Positions 7,593 through 14,384 are shown, counted from the first letter of the stretch. The stretch is DNA of 18,860 bases from Clostridia bacterium (GCA_017452035.1 JAFTNE010000049.1:1-18860); one strand, 5' to 3'. Program-made: numbers and translations. Notes: generated by a model not told the origin, from the sequence alone.

Positions 7593-8603
7593 TTAGTCCT
7601 TTATGCCAAAAACGTATTGAGTTTTGGAGTAGAACTGTTCGCCCTTGTGCAAAATGGGCTTTTTGTAGTCGTCGTGGTTGATAGCATCTGGCCAACATTG
7701 TGTTTCTAAACAAAAACCACTACGCTTGGGGTATATTGCCTTGCCAAGGTTGCCTGCAAGAAAGTTTCCACTGTAAAATTGCACGCCGGGCATATCTGTG
7801 TAGCAGTCCATTGTGATGCCCGTCTTTGGCGAAAATGCCCGTGCAAAGTGAGGCTGAGATAAACAAAAGTTGTGGTCGTAGCCACAGCCGTTTACCAGTT
7901 GTGGATGGTCTTGGTGGATGTCTTGACCAATGGCCTTTGGTGTACGAAAATCAAAGGGGCTACCTTGTACTTCTGTTTTGGCTATTGGTATCAATGTTTC
8001 GTCCACTTGAAGGTAACTATCGGCAAAAATTTGCAATACGTTATCTAAAATACTACCGTCATCGTGGCCGTTCAAGTTGAAATAGACGTGGTTTGTTGGG
8101 TTGAACAGTGTTGTTGCATCACTTTCGCCAAAGTACTCGATGGCAAGATCCTTTCCACTAATTGTGTACTTTACCGACCAAGTCAAGTTGGCTGGGTAAC
8201 CTTGGTCGCCGTCATCACTGTGGCAAGTAAGCACCAAGCTTTCCCCTTCAACTTTGGCGTCGTACACCTTTTTGTGGAAACCATCAAAGCCACCGTGCAA
8301 ATGGTTTGCGCCATTGTTGCAGTCGAGGGTGCAGTGTTTTCCCTCCAAAACAAACTTGCCCTTGGCAATTCGATTACCACATCTACCTACAACGCATCCC
8401 ATAAAGTCGCCCTTTGGGCCAGCAACGTCAGAGGCATTTGTCATAGCAAGGGCAACGTCCACAAAGTTGCCATTTTTGTTAGGAACTTTCAATTCAACAA
8501 TGGTTGCGCCCAGCGTCAAAACTGTAACGGAAATGTCGTCACTCAAAGTGTAAGCATAAATTTCCTGCCCATTGTAGTTATCGAAAAAAGCCTTGGTAAT
8601 CAT
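7593..8603 (-). CDS. galM: galactose mutarotase (aldose 1-epimerase)
   Basis: A 336-residue enzyme interconverting alpha and beta anomers of galactose or glucose, feeding the Leloir pathway. The catalytic set known from the family is present: Arg in GRCGNRIA near 74-78, His103 in NHLHGG, general acid His172 in NPTNHVYFNL, Asp243 in GYDHNF, and general base Glu300 in FCLETQCWPD. No signal peptide, so cytoplasmic. ATG 8603 has a GGGGGAT ribosome site 6 nt upstream and is preferred over a start eight codons earlier. It has its own strong promoter at 8646-8674. No other galactose genes are in the window, though a sugar importer lies about 7 kb away on the other strand. Confidence 0.95.
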   Translation of the reverse strand: MITKAFFDNYNGQEIYAYTLSDDISVTVLTLGATIVELKVPNKNGNFVDVALAMTNASDVAGPKGDFMGCVVGRCGNRIAKGKFVLEGKHCTLDCNNGANHLHGGFDGFHKKVYDAKVEGESLVLTCHSDDGDQGYPANLTWSVKYTISGKDLAIEYFGESDATTLFNPTNHVYFNLNGHDDGSILDNVLQIFADSYLQVDETLIPIAKTEVQGSPFDFRTPKAIGQDIHQDHPQLVNGCGYDHNFCLSQPHFARAFSPKTGITMDCYTDMPGVQFYSGNFLAGNLGKAIYPKRSGFCLETQCWPDAINHDDYKKPILHKGEQFYSKTQYVFGIKD

Positions 8604-8645
8604 TTTGCATCCCCCATTTTTGCGCAAGCAAAGTTGGTGAATCTA

Positions 8646-8674
8646 ATTATACTACTTGATTTTGCATTTGTCTA
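8646..8674 (-). promoter_or_regulatory. sigma-A-type promoter of galM
   Basis: On the minus strand TAGACA (8669-8674) and TATAAT (8646-8651) are separated by exactly 17 nt. The predicted start of transcription is about 35 nt before the galM ATG. Confidence 0.75.
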
Positions 8675-8738
8675 TAAAAATTTATTTAGTAGTAGATACA
8701 CAAGTGGTTTTTTACACCAAAAAAGGTGCATTTTGTGC

Positions 8739-8775
8739 AAAAAAAGGACAGCTCCCACAGAGAGAACTGTCCTTT
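8739..8775 (-). terminator. rho-independent terminator of the DUF308 gene
   Basis: Read on the minus strand, stem AAAGGACAG / CTGTCCTTT (9 bp, 15-nt loop) is followed by a run of seven T. It lies 18 nt past the stop at 8793 and separates this unit from the galM promoter. Confidence 0.9.
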
Positions 8776-8792
8776 GTGATGTTGTTATCAAG

Positions 8793-9254
8793 TTACTTTT
8801 TGAAATATGGTATAAGTAGCAATATACCTTCGATAATAAATATAACACCAATAACGATAAATACCCAGCTGATAGCTGCAAATCCGTTTGTAGCAAGCAA
8901 AACACCAATAATAATGGTAATTGCAAGTCTAAGTAGGTCCATACCCTTTTTACCACTCTTTGCAAAGTCTGTCACAGCAGAAATTATGAGAAGAACGCCA
9001 AAAATAACAAGCGCAACTTCCAACAACAACCAGCCGAACACAATGATAAGCGCACCAAACAATAGGTTGATAACACCGTTTTGTGTTTGCTTGTTGACAA
9101 CTTGTACAATACCTTTGATGATAAGTACAATACCTGCAACTGTCAAAATCCAGTTTACAATGCTATCTTTAAAGATGCAAAACAATACACCAATAACAAT
9201 GTACAGCAATGCAGATAGCAAACTACTTTCCGTCTTTCTACTTTTCTTTGCCAT
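8793..9254 (-). CDS. HdeD/DUF308-like six-helix membrane protein
   Basis: 153 residues with a basic N-terminus (MAKKSRKTES) followed by about six hydrophobic segments arranged as three similar hairpins (roughly 12-28, 33-53, 61-79, 80-97, 106-122, 126-149). The recurring small-residue pattern (IxGVLF, AGIVLIIKGI, IGVIFIIEGI) is the short repeat of the DUF308/HdeD family, whose founding member is linked to acid resistance in E. coli; the biochemical role in Firmicutes is unknown. AAGGAG lies 9 nt before ATG 9254, which decides the start. The gene stands alone, with a terminator after it and a long, possibly structured leader before it. Confidence 0.8.
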   Translation of the reverse strand: MAKKSRKTESSLLSALLYIVIGVLFCIFKDSIVNWILTVAGIVLIIKGIVQVVNKQTQNGVINLLFGALIIVFGWLLLEVALVIFGVLLIISAVTDFAKSGKKGMDLLRLAITIIIGVLLATNGFAAISWVFIVIGVIFIIEGILLLIPYFKK

Positions 9255-9330
9255 AATTATATCTCCTTGTTTAAATGTTTTCAAATTTGATTATATGCCT
9301 TTTGCAAGACGTATGTTACAAATAATCACT

Positions 9331-9382
9331 AAGCCAAGTGGGTAACTCAACAGCTACCTAAAAGGCCGACACGAATTGGCTT
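9331..9382 (-). promoter_or_regulatory. nested inverted repeat in the leader of the DUF308 gene
   Basis: Outer 7-bp perfect stem AAGCCAA / TTGGCTT closes a 52-nt element. On the minus strand an inner 6-bp stem GGTAGC / GTTACC with a TGTTGA loop sits toward its 3' side, leaving a 17-nt bulge on the 5' side. It falls within the predicted 5' leader. I recognise no known riboswitch class in it. Confidence 0.35.
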
Positions 9383-9428
9383 ATGACAATTGTAAACACA
9401 CTACCAAAAGTCATTTTACGATGTTGCT

Positions 9429-9458
9429 ATTGTAACACAATTCCTCTCAAAATGGCAA
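9429..9458 (-). promoter_or_regulatory. candidate promoter of the DUF308 gene
   Basis: On the minus strand TTGCCA (9453-9458), 18 nt, then TACAAT (9429-9434). It implies a leader of about 165 nt before ATG 9254. A TATAAT nearer the gene (9289-9294 region) lacks a matching -35 box. Confidence 0.45.
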
Positions 9459-9558
9459 CTGCTCTTTGAATGTTTTTTATTATGGGCAAACATTTTTTTG
9501 CCAAATGTTGTTGCTATGTCACAAACTTGTTTGGTAATGTTACTTGAAACTTTCTACA

Positions 9559-9587
9559 TTGACATACGCGCCAATAAATGGTATAAT
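9559..9587 (+). promoter_or_regulatory. perfect-consensus sigma-A promoter
   Basis: TTGACA (9559-9564), exactly 17 nt, TATAAT (9582-9587). Transcription should start about 9594, only some 24 nt before the ATG at 9618. This also rules out the longer upstream reading of that gene. Confidence 0.9.
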
Positions 9588-9617
9588 TTTGCTATTCTAA
9601 CACACAAAGGTGGTACA

Positions 9618-10397
9618 ATGTCAGCAACTCCCGATCAAACACTTAAGTTCACAATAGATTTCAACTCTGTATTGATGAATCACCAAATGCCCCCAGAGGA
9701 AAAAATCCCCAAACTTTTGCAACTGCAAACACGCCTTGACGAATTACCCAATGAGCAGTCCAAGGTGCTTTTCAAGTTGCAGTCCAACCTTTCCATTGGT
9801 CAGTGCTACGTTGATGCGCATCAGAAGTACAACCTAACCAACGTTGTGGAGGAGTGCAAAATCTTGCTACACAAATTGGAAGAGTACGATTTTGCCCACC
9901 AACCACAAAAGGTGTGGGGGTATCTTGCCGAAAGATTTCAATCTTACTACGGCGAACTGATTGACCTTTGTCAAGCAAAAAACCACCAACGCGACATTGC
10001 CTACTGTCACCAAGAGGTCGCTCGCATTTGGGACAGGGCAGGCAACGAATCCAACTGTGTTCGCGCCTTTGTTTTGTCCAACGTGGCACTGTCGAAAGTG
10101 CCAGGCAAATTTGCGTTGACACAAGCGCAACTGGTGGAGCAATTCCCTGACGAAATGGAGTACATCCAGCAAATTTTTAGCACACGTACGCTAAAAAACG
10201 ACCCAATTGAGCAGACGGAAGAGTACATTGCCGTATACGATGATGCCGAGCGTATTATCCAAGGGCTAATCGAGCAACAAGGACGTATGCCACGCACACC
10301 TGACCAGTATTGGAACATCAAGCAAGAGGTGTTGGAGTTGCACTTTGGCATCACTTGGCGCAGTCCACGAGTTATGAACCCCGGTGTGAGGTTTTAA
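9618..10397 (+). CDS. hypothetical protein, helical, upstream of the AAA+ locus
   Basis: 259 residues, not recognised. No signal peptide or membrane helix. It is Gln- and Glu-rich and mostly helical, with segments such as KVLFKLQSNLSIGQCYVDA and IAYCHQEVARIWDRAGNESNCVRAFVLSN that resemble TPR-like helix pairs. The C-terminal tail (QYWNIKQEVLELHFGITWRSP, then MNPGVRF) is Trp/Pro-rich and ends abruptly; I have an impression of similar tails in uncharacterised Firmicutes proteins but cannot verify it. ATG 9618 is set by AAAGGTGG 4 nt upstream and by the promoter at 9559-9587, which excludes the 40-codon upstream extension. The next gene begins 154 nt downstream behind its own promoter, so the two may be separately expressed. 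A partner or adaptor role for the AAA+ protein is only a guess from adjacency. Confidence 0.75.
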   Translation: MSATPDQTLKFTIDFNSVLMNHQMPPEEKIPKLLQLQTRLDELPNEQSKVLFKLQSNLSIGQCYVDAHQKYNLTNVVEECKILLHKLEEYDFAHQPQKVWGYLAERFQSYYGELIDLCQAKNHQRDIAYCHQEVARIWDRAGNESNCVRAFVLSNVALSKVPGKFALTQAQLVEQFPDEMEYIQQIFSTRTLKNDPIEQTEEYIAVYDDAERIIQGLIEQQGRMPRTPDQYWNIKQEVLELHFGITWRSPRVMNPGVRF

Positions 10398-10449
10398 CAA
10401 AGGGTATTTTGACTTTGTCAACGCGCAAGTAAGTATTGCTCAAAAGTCG

Positions 10450-10479
10450 TTGACATAGTTTCAACAAATAAGTTATACT
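10450..10479 (+). promoter_or_regulatory. promoter of the AAA+ locus
   Basis: TTGACA (10450-10455), 18 nt, TATACT (10474-10479), about 70 nt before the ATG at 10552. Confidence 0.7.
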
Positions 10480-10551
10480 TAATAAGATAATCATAAAAAA
10501 AAACAAAAGTTTCACACAAAAGTAAAGTTTACAAAAAAAGGAGCATTGACC

Positions 10552-12738
10552 ATGCAAAAAAGTAAATTTTTCAGATTTATACTTGCTTGTTGCCAAACGG
10601 AAGAAGATATCAACAAGGGTAAGCCTGTTAGTATCAACGTGTTTTTTGGCACAGTTTTAAAGGCTCTTGCCATTGGCAAAGAGGCTTTTAGAGGCGCAGT
10701 GGCAGACTCGGATTTGGACGAAATGGGCGTAGAATTGGATGCCGTAAAGGAAAAGGTATCAGTACATACATCCGACTTTGTTCAAGCTCACGACAATTTG
10801 TTTAGCTACATTGCCTCCAACAGTGGTGGATTTTTGGATAACTACTTGTATGCAAAAATCATGACCGAGTTCGAAATCAACAAGCCAGCGTCTTACGTTA
10901 TTACAGTAACGGACGTTTGCCAAAAGATTTTGGACGACCCAACACAAGCTATCAAATACGCTTTGAACATGGGCGAACAACCACAAACATCATCAGAAAG
11001 CACACCTCTTGATGACGACTTTATCTCCACACTTTTGGGAGGACCAAAAAACAAGCACACCCCAGGTGGCGCGCAAACAGCAACCCCACCAACGGTTGAA
11101 CCAAAGGGCAAACCCACAGGCATGATTGCAGATATTGTCAAGCGCACCGATAGTATTCGTGAAATTTTGAGCAAGTCTGTCTACGGTCAAGACCACGCAA
11201 TCAGCGCATTTGCATCCGGCTACTTCCAAGCCGAGCTTACTGCTGCCACACAAAAGCATCGCGATAAACCCAAGGCAACATTCCTTTTTGCAGGTCCTCC
11301 AGGAACGGGTAAAACATTCCTTTCCGAACAAGTTGCTCAAGCATTGAAACTTCCGTTTAGAAGATTTGATATGAGCGAGTACTCCGACAAGGAGGCCAAC
11401 CTCGAGTTTGCCGGCAGTGACAAAGTTTACAAAAACGGTGCCGAAGGTAACGTTACCGGCTTTGTTGCCAAAAACCCCAAGTGTATCTTGCTCTTTGACG
11501 AGGTAGAAAAAGCCCACCTCAACATCATTCACCTGTTCTTGCAAATTTTGGACGCTGGTCGTTTGCGTGATAACTACACAGACGAAGATGTAAGCTTTAC
11601 CGATGCCATCATCATCTTTACAACCAACGCTGGTCGTCAAATGTACGAAGATGAGTCCATCAACCTGCTGACAGCATCTCGCAAGAGTATTTTGCAAGCT
11701 CTTTCCACTGACGTCAACCCCATTACAGGTGTGGCATTGTTCCCACCTGCAATTTGCTCACGCTTTGCATTTGGTAACGTAATTATGTTCAACCACATGT
11801 CGGCAAGTCACCTTATGCAAATTGCCGATGGCGAAATGCGCAAGCAAGCAAAGGCTATCATTACCAAGTCTAACGTAAAAATTGAGTTGGACGAACGCCT
11901 TCCCTATGCCGTTATTTTTAGCGAAGGTGGCAAGGCAGATGCGCGTACTATCAAGGGTAAAAGTATCAGCTTTGTTTACCAAGAGCTGTACGAATTGTTG
12001 CGCTTGGTAAACTCCGAAAACAACAACTACTCGGTAGAAGAACTCAAATCTATCAAGTTTGAGTTGTTACTTCCCGAAAACGAACGCGTTCTTGCATTGT
12101 TTGAACGTCAAGAAAAACCCGACGTGTTATTATTTGCTGACGAAGACGTTGGCAAGAAATGCACCTCTTTGATCAAGAGTGCAAACGTACACGTTGCCAA
12201 CGACCAAGAGGAAGCTCTTACCATTTTGGAAAAGAACGATATTGCCATTATCGTTTGCGACCTCAAATGCGGACAAAAGGGTGCAACAGCCAACGCTTTG
12301 AGTGTAGAAGATACCGACTCTTGTGGTCGCGACTTCTTTGACTACCTGACCTCTCGTGGTAAAGGTCCACTTTACGTTTTGGCGCATGACGAAAAGGAAA
12401 TCAGCCGTGAGGAGTGGTTCTCCCTTTCCAAGGCTGGCGCAACGGGTGTGCTCATTATGAAGGGTGGCACAGTATCGCTGGATAAGGCTGTTATTCGCGA
12501 AACAACCAAGGTATTCCAACACAAAAACCTGTTTGAACTTGGCCGTGCAAACAAGGTTGTAACATTTAAGACGTTGCAACAAATTTCCGAAGACGGAAAA
12601 GAGGCAAAAATTGTACTGTTCGATTTTAGACTTAAAACAGCAGTGGATGCACAAGATAGCCACGGCGTTTTGGATGCAGTTAGCAAACCAAACGTACATT
12701 TTAGTGACGTTATCGGCGCAAAGGATGCCAAGGACTAA
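10552..12738 (+). CDS. ClpB-D2-like AAA+ ATPase with receiver-like domain; 5' part of a split AAA+/FtsH fusion
   Basis: 728 residues up to TAA 12736-12738. Residues 1-140 are helical and unassigned, possibly Clp-N-like; 145-190 is a Pro/Thr-rich linker. The AAA+ module (about 195-490) has Walker A GPPGTGKT 248-255, Walker B CILLFDE 311-317 in the Clp-type context DEVEKAH...LQILDAGRLRD, sensor-1 Asn359 (TTNAG), a candidate arginine finger in CSRF near 404, and sensor-2-like DARTIKG near 463. Residues 523-660 look like a receiver fold: VLLFADED, Asp570 in IIVCDLK, AGATGVLIMKG with Lys637. The last residues (NVHFSDVIGAKDAKD) are the lead-in of an FtsH AAA domain that continues past the stop. ATG 10552 is preferred over TTG 10546 since AAAAGGAG (10536-10543) sits 8 nt before it. 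No membrane segment. Likely an unfoldase-type ATPase. Confidence 0.85.
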   Translation: MQKSKFFRFILACCQTEEDINKGKPVSINVFFGTVLKALAIGKEAFRGAVADSDLDEMGVELDAVKEKVSVHTSDFVQAHDNLFSYIASNSGGFLDNYLYAKIMTEFEINKPASYVITVTDVCQKILDDPTQAIKYALNMGEQPQTSSESTPLDDDFISTLLGGPKNKHTPGGAQTATPPTVEPKGKPTGMIADIVKRTDSIREILSKSVYGQDHAISAFASGYFQAELTAATQKHRDKPKATFLFAGPPGTGKTFLSEQVAQALKLPFRRFDMSEYSDKEANLEFAGSDKVYKNGAEGNVTGFVAKNPKCILLFDEVEKAHLNIIHLFLQILDAGRLRDNYTDEDVSFTDAIIIFTTNAGRQMYEDESINLLTASRKSILQALSTDVNPITGVALFPPAICSRFAFGNVIMFNHMSASHLMQIADGEMRKQAKAIITKSNVKIELDERLPYAVIFSEGGKADARTIKGKSISFVYQELYELLRLVNSENNNYSVEELKSIKFELLLPENERVLALFERQEKPDVLLFADEDVGKKCTSLIKSANVHVANDQEEALTILEKNDIAIIVCDLKCGQKGATANALSVEDTDSCGRDFFDYLTSRGKGPLYVLAHDEKEISREEWFSLSKAGATGVLIMKGGTVSLDKAVIRETTKVFQHKNLFELGRANKVVTFKTLQQISEDGKEAKIVLFDFRLKTAVDAQDSHGVLDAVSKPNVHFSDVIGAKDAKD
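11293..11315 (+). repeat. 23-bp perfect direct repeat, copy 1 (Walker A of the first AAA+ module)
   Basis: Identical over 23 nt to 12823-12845. Both copies encode GPPGTGKT with the same codon at every position. Confidence 0.85.
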
Positions 12739-12813
12739 CTTACCTATTTTATTGAGTATCTCAAAAACCCAGCCAAGTTCCGTCGCCAAGGAGTAAAGCC
12801 ACCAAAGGGAATT

Positions 12814-14016
12814 TTGTTGTATGGTCCTCCAGGAACGGGTAAAACCTTGCTTGCCAAAGCAATGGCTGGCGAAAGTGACGTAACGTTCATTCGTGCCGAA
12901 GGTAACCAATTTTTGAAACGCTACGTTGGCGAAGGTCCTCAAGCAGTACACGATTTGTTCAAAACTGCACGCAAGTATGCTCCATCCATTTTGTTTATTG
13001 ACGAAATTGATGCCATCGGTAAAAACCGTGGCGACTCTGCTCGCGACACAAGTGACGTTTTGACATCCTTCTTGACAGAGATGGACGGATTTAACGTGGA
13101 TATTGAAAGACCAGTATTTGTACTTGCTGCTACCAACTTTGAAGTAGAGCAAGGAACGTCTCGCTCGCTTGACCCAGCATTGCTTCGCCGTTTTGACAGA
13201 CGTATTTACGTTGAACTTCCCAACAAGGAAGAGCGTATTCAATTTATCAACTACAAAATTGCAAAAATTGCCAGCCACAACTTGACGGCTGAGCAAATTG
13301 AAAACCTTGCAATTCGCTCTACAGGTTCTAGCCTTGCCGACCTCGACTCGGTATTTGAAATGGCAATTCGTGATGCTATCAAAGCTGGTTGCAATACTTT
13401 GACTGATGCCATTTTGGAAGAGGCGTTTGAACGCTTTACCAGTGGTGACATCAAAAAGTGGGCTGGTGACGAACTGCTTAGAACTGCTCGTCACGAGGCA
13501 GGCCATGCACTTGTTTGCTGGTATGCTGGCGAAAAGCCCAGTTATCTTACCATTGTTGCGCGCGCAAGCCACGGTGGCTACATGCAACACGACTCCCACG
13601 AAGACAAGGGTTCCTACACCAAAAAGGAACTGTTGGATCGTGTTCGTACATCCCTTGCTGGTAGATGTGCCGAAATGGTTTACTATGGCGACGAGGATGG
13701 CATTTCCACCGGTGCAAGTGGCGACCTTCGTCATGCCACACAAACCATCACAAATATGATTTGCTACTACGGCATGGACGAAAAAATTGGTATGAGTAGT
13801 GTAGATATGGATGCTGTAAAACGCTCTCCTTACTACATGCAAATTATCACACGTGTTAACGAAATTTTGCAAGAACAACTGCAAATTACCAAGCGTATTA
13901 TCGAGGCTAACAAGCACGCAATCGACAACCTTGTAAAAGCTTTGTTGGAGGAAAACTCCCTTAAACAAAAGGAAATTGACGACATTTTGTCTAAGTCGGG
14001 CGTTGTACGCATATAG
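12814..14016 (+). CDS. FtsH-type AAA+ ATPase with M41 zinc peptidase; 3' part of the split fusion
   Basis: Homology to FtsH begins before this point, at 12739 directly after the TAA (LTYFIEYLKNPAKFRRQ...). TTG 12814 is merely the first plausible start, with a weak AAGGGA site, and a product starting there would lack the first strand of its AAA domain. Visible motifs: Walker A GPPGTGKT (12823 on), pore loop YVGEG in place of the FtsH FVG, Walker B ILFIDEIDAIG, the second region of homology ending in LRRFDRR with both arginine fingers but without the PG of the usual LRPGRFDR, zinc motif HEAGH at 13492-13506, and the third zinc ligand Asp in GASGD (13723-13725). The peptidase is therefore complete. 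FtsH normally has two N-terminal membrane helices; none exist here or in the upstream half, so the enzyme would be soluble. May be a pseudogene remnant. Confidence 0.7.
   Translation: MLYGPPGTGKTLLAKAMAGESDVTFIRAEGNQFLKRYVGEGPQAVHDLFKTARKYAPSILFIDEIDAIGKNRGDSARDTSDVLTSFLTEMDGFNVDIERPVFVLAATNFEVEQGTSRSLDPALLRRFDRRIYVELPNKEERIQFINYKIAKIASHNLTAEQIENLAIRSTGSSLADLDSVFEMAIRDAIKAGCNTLTDAILEEAFERFTSGDIKKWAGDELLRTARHEAGHALVCWYAGEKPSYLTIVARASHGGYMQHDSHEDKGSYTKKELLDRVRTSLAGRCAEMVYYGDEDGISTGASGDLRHATQTITNMICYYGMDEKIGMSSVDMDAVKRSPYYMQIITRVNEILQEQLQITKRIIEANKHAIDNLVKALLEENSLKQKEIDDILSKSGVVRI
12823..12845 (+). repeat. 23-bp perfect direct repeat, copy 2 (Walker A of the FtsH-type module)
   Basis: Second copy of the 23-bp segment at 11293-11315, 1530 bp apart and in the same reading frame. 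Confidence 0.85.
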
Positions 14017-14060
14017 TTGTGTTCACACACTTTGTCCGGCTCAAAAAGTAACAGTTTGAC

Positions 14061-14089
14061 TTGACGCGCTTGGTTTTGACGTATATATT
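14061..14089 (+). promoter_or_regulatory. orphan promoter candidate
   Basis: TTGACG (14061-14066), 17 nt, TATATT (14084-14089): one mismatch to consensus in each box. A 27-nt near-palindrome (CTGG / CCAG plus flanking T and A runs, 14088-14114) overlaps the predicted transcription start. Confidence 0.5.
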
Positions 14090-14113
14090 TTTACTGGTAT
14101 TTTGCCAGCAAAA

Positions 14114-14212
14114 ATGGAAGTTCTATCAGTATGTAAAAAATTAAAAGAATATCTGTTGCCGTTTTCACCAATTTCCACAAACAAAGTGGTTATTCAAGCA
14201 ACAAAATCTTAA
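14114..14212 (+). CDS. possible 32-residue small protein
   Basis: ATG 14114 to TAA 14210-14212 encodes a 32-residue peptide beginning MEVLSVCKKLKEYLLPF, with an amphipathic first half and a Thr/Ser/Lys end. It lies between the orphan promoter and the terminator. There is no ribosome binding site before the ATG, so it may be chance and the transcript may be a non-coding RNA instead. Confidence 0.15.
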   Translation: MEVLSVCKKLKEYLLPFSPISTNKVVIQATKS

Positions 14213-14230
14213 ATAAAGCTAACGCAAACA

Positions 14231-14267
14231 AAAGCGTCTCAAACATACATGTTTGGGACGCTTTTTT
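14231..14267 (+). terminator. rho-independent terminator
   Basis: 14-bp stem AAAGCGTCTCAAAC / GTTTGGGACGCTTT with one G-T pair and a 6-nt loop, followed by six T (14262-14267). It ends the orphan unit and may also stop read-through from the FtsH-type gene 215 nt upstream. Confidence 0.9.
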
Positions 14268-14384
14268 GTGGGCAAAAATTGGCTTATTGGCAGTGCATAA
14301 AACATTTGTTCCAAAGTGTTGTCGAAAGCTGTCAAAAGTGAAAACATAATGTCAAAGTTAGCTTTACAAACACCTCAAAATCTC

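Larger units (their letters stand above)
9255..9617. other. 363-nt divergent intergenic region
   Basis: Holds a minus-strand promoter candidate (9429-9458) and an inverted-repeat element (9331-9382) upstream of the DUF308 gene, a small hairpin GGCAAA / TTTGCC at 9485-9502, and the consensus plus-strand promoter of the 259-residue gene (9559-9587). No convincing coding sequence. Confidence 0.6.
10552..14016 (+). other. composite reading frame interrupted by one in-frame TAA
   Basis: The frame is open from ATG 10552 to TAG 14014-14016 apart from TAA 12736-12738 (codon 729). Without it the product would be 1153 residues: N-terminal region, Clp-type AAA+, receiver-like domain, FtsH-type AAA+, M41 peptidase. 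FtsH proteins have EAKEEL at the site where this sequence has AKD-stop-LTYFIEYL, so a Glu codon is expected and GAA to TAA is the simplest explanation. Confidence 0.75.

Noticed and set aside
8064..8819. A 251-codon plus-strand frame opposite galM
   Set aside because: Antisense to a gene with all catalytic residues. It also runs through the galM promoter and a terminator.
9331..9382. A tRNA, suggested by the 7-bp outer stem
   Set aside because: The element is only 52 nt and lacks an anticodon arm and a T-loop TTCRA motif.
9498..9617. A 40-codon upstream extension of the 259-residue gene
   Set aside because: It would contain the TTGACA/TATAAT promoter within the coding region, and the ATG at 9618 has a proper ribosome site.
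12788..12819. Independent translation start for the FtsH-type half using AAGGAG at 12788-12793
   Set aside because: No ATG, GTG or TTG lies 5-9 nt downstream. The nearest TTG codons (12814, 12817) would begin inside the first strand of the AAA domain. Kept only as a weak possibility.
12130..13968. A 612-codon open frame on the minus strand, opposite the FtsH-type gene
   Set aside because: It runs antisense to clear AAA+ and peptidase motifs. The translation is rich in Cys, Phe and Asn with no domain logic, a product of codon bias on the true strand.
14088..14114. A terminator formed by CTGG / CCAG with T and A flanks
   Set aside because: The stem core is only 4 bp, and neither strand has a T-run placed correctly after it.
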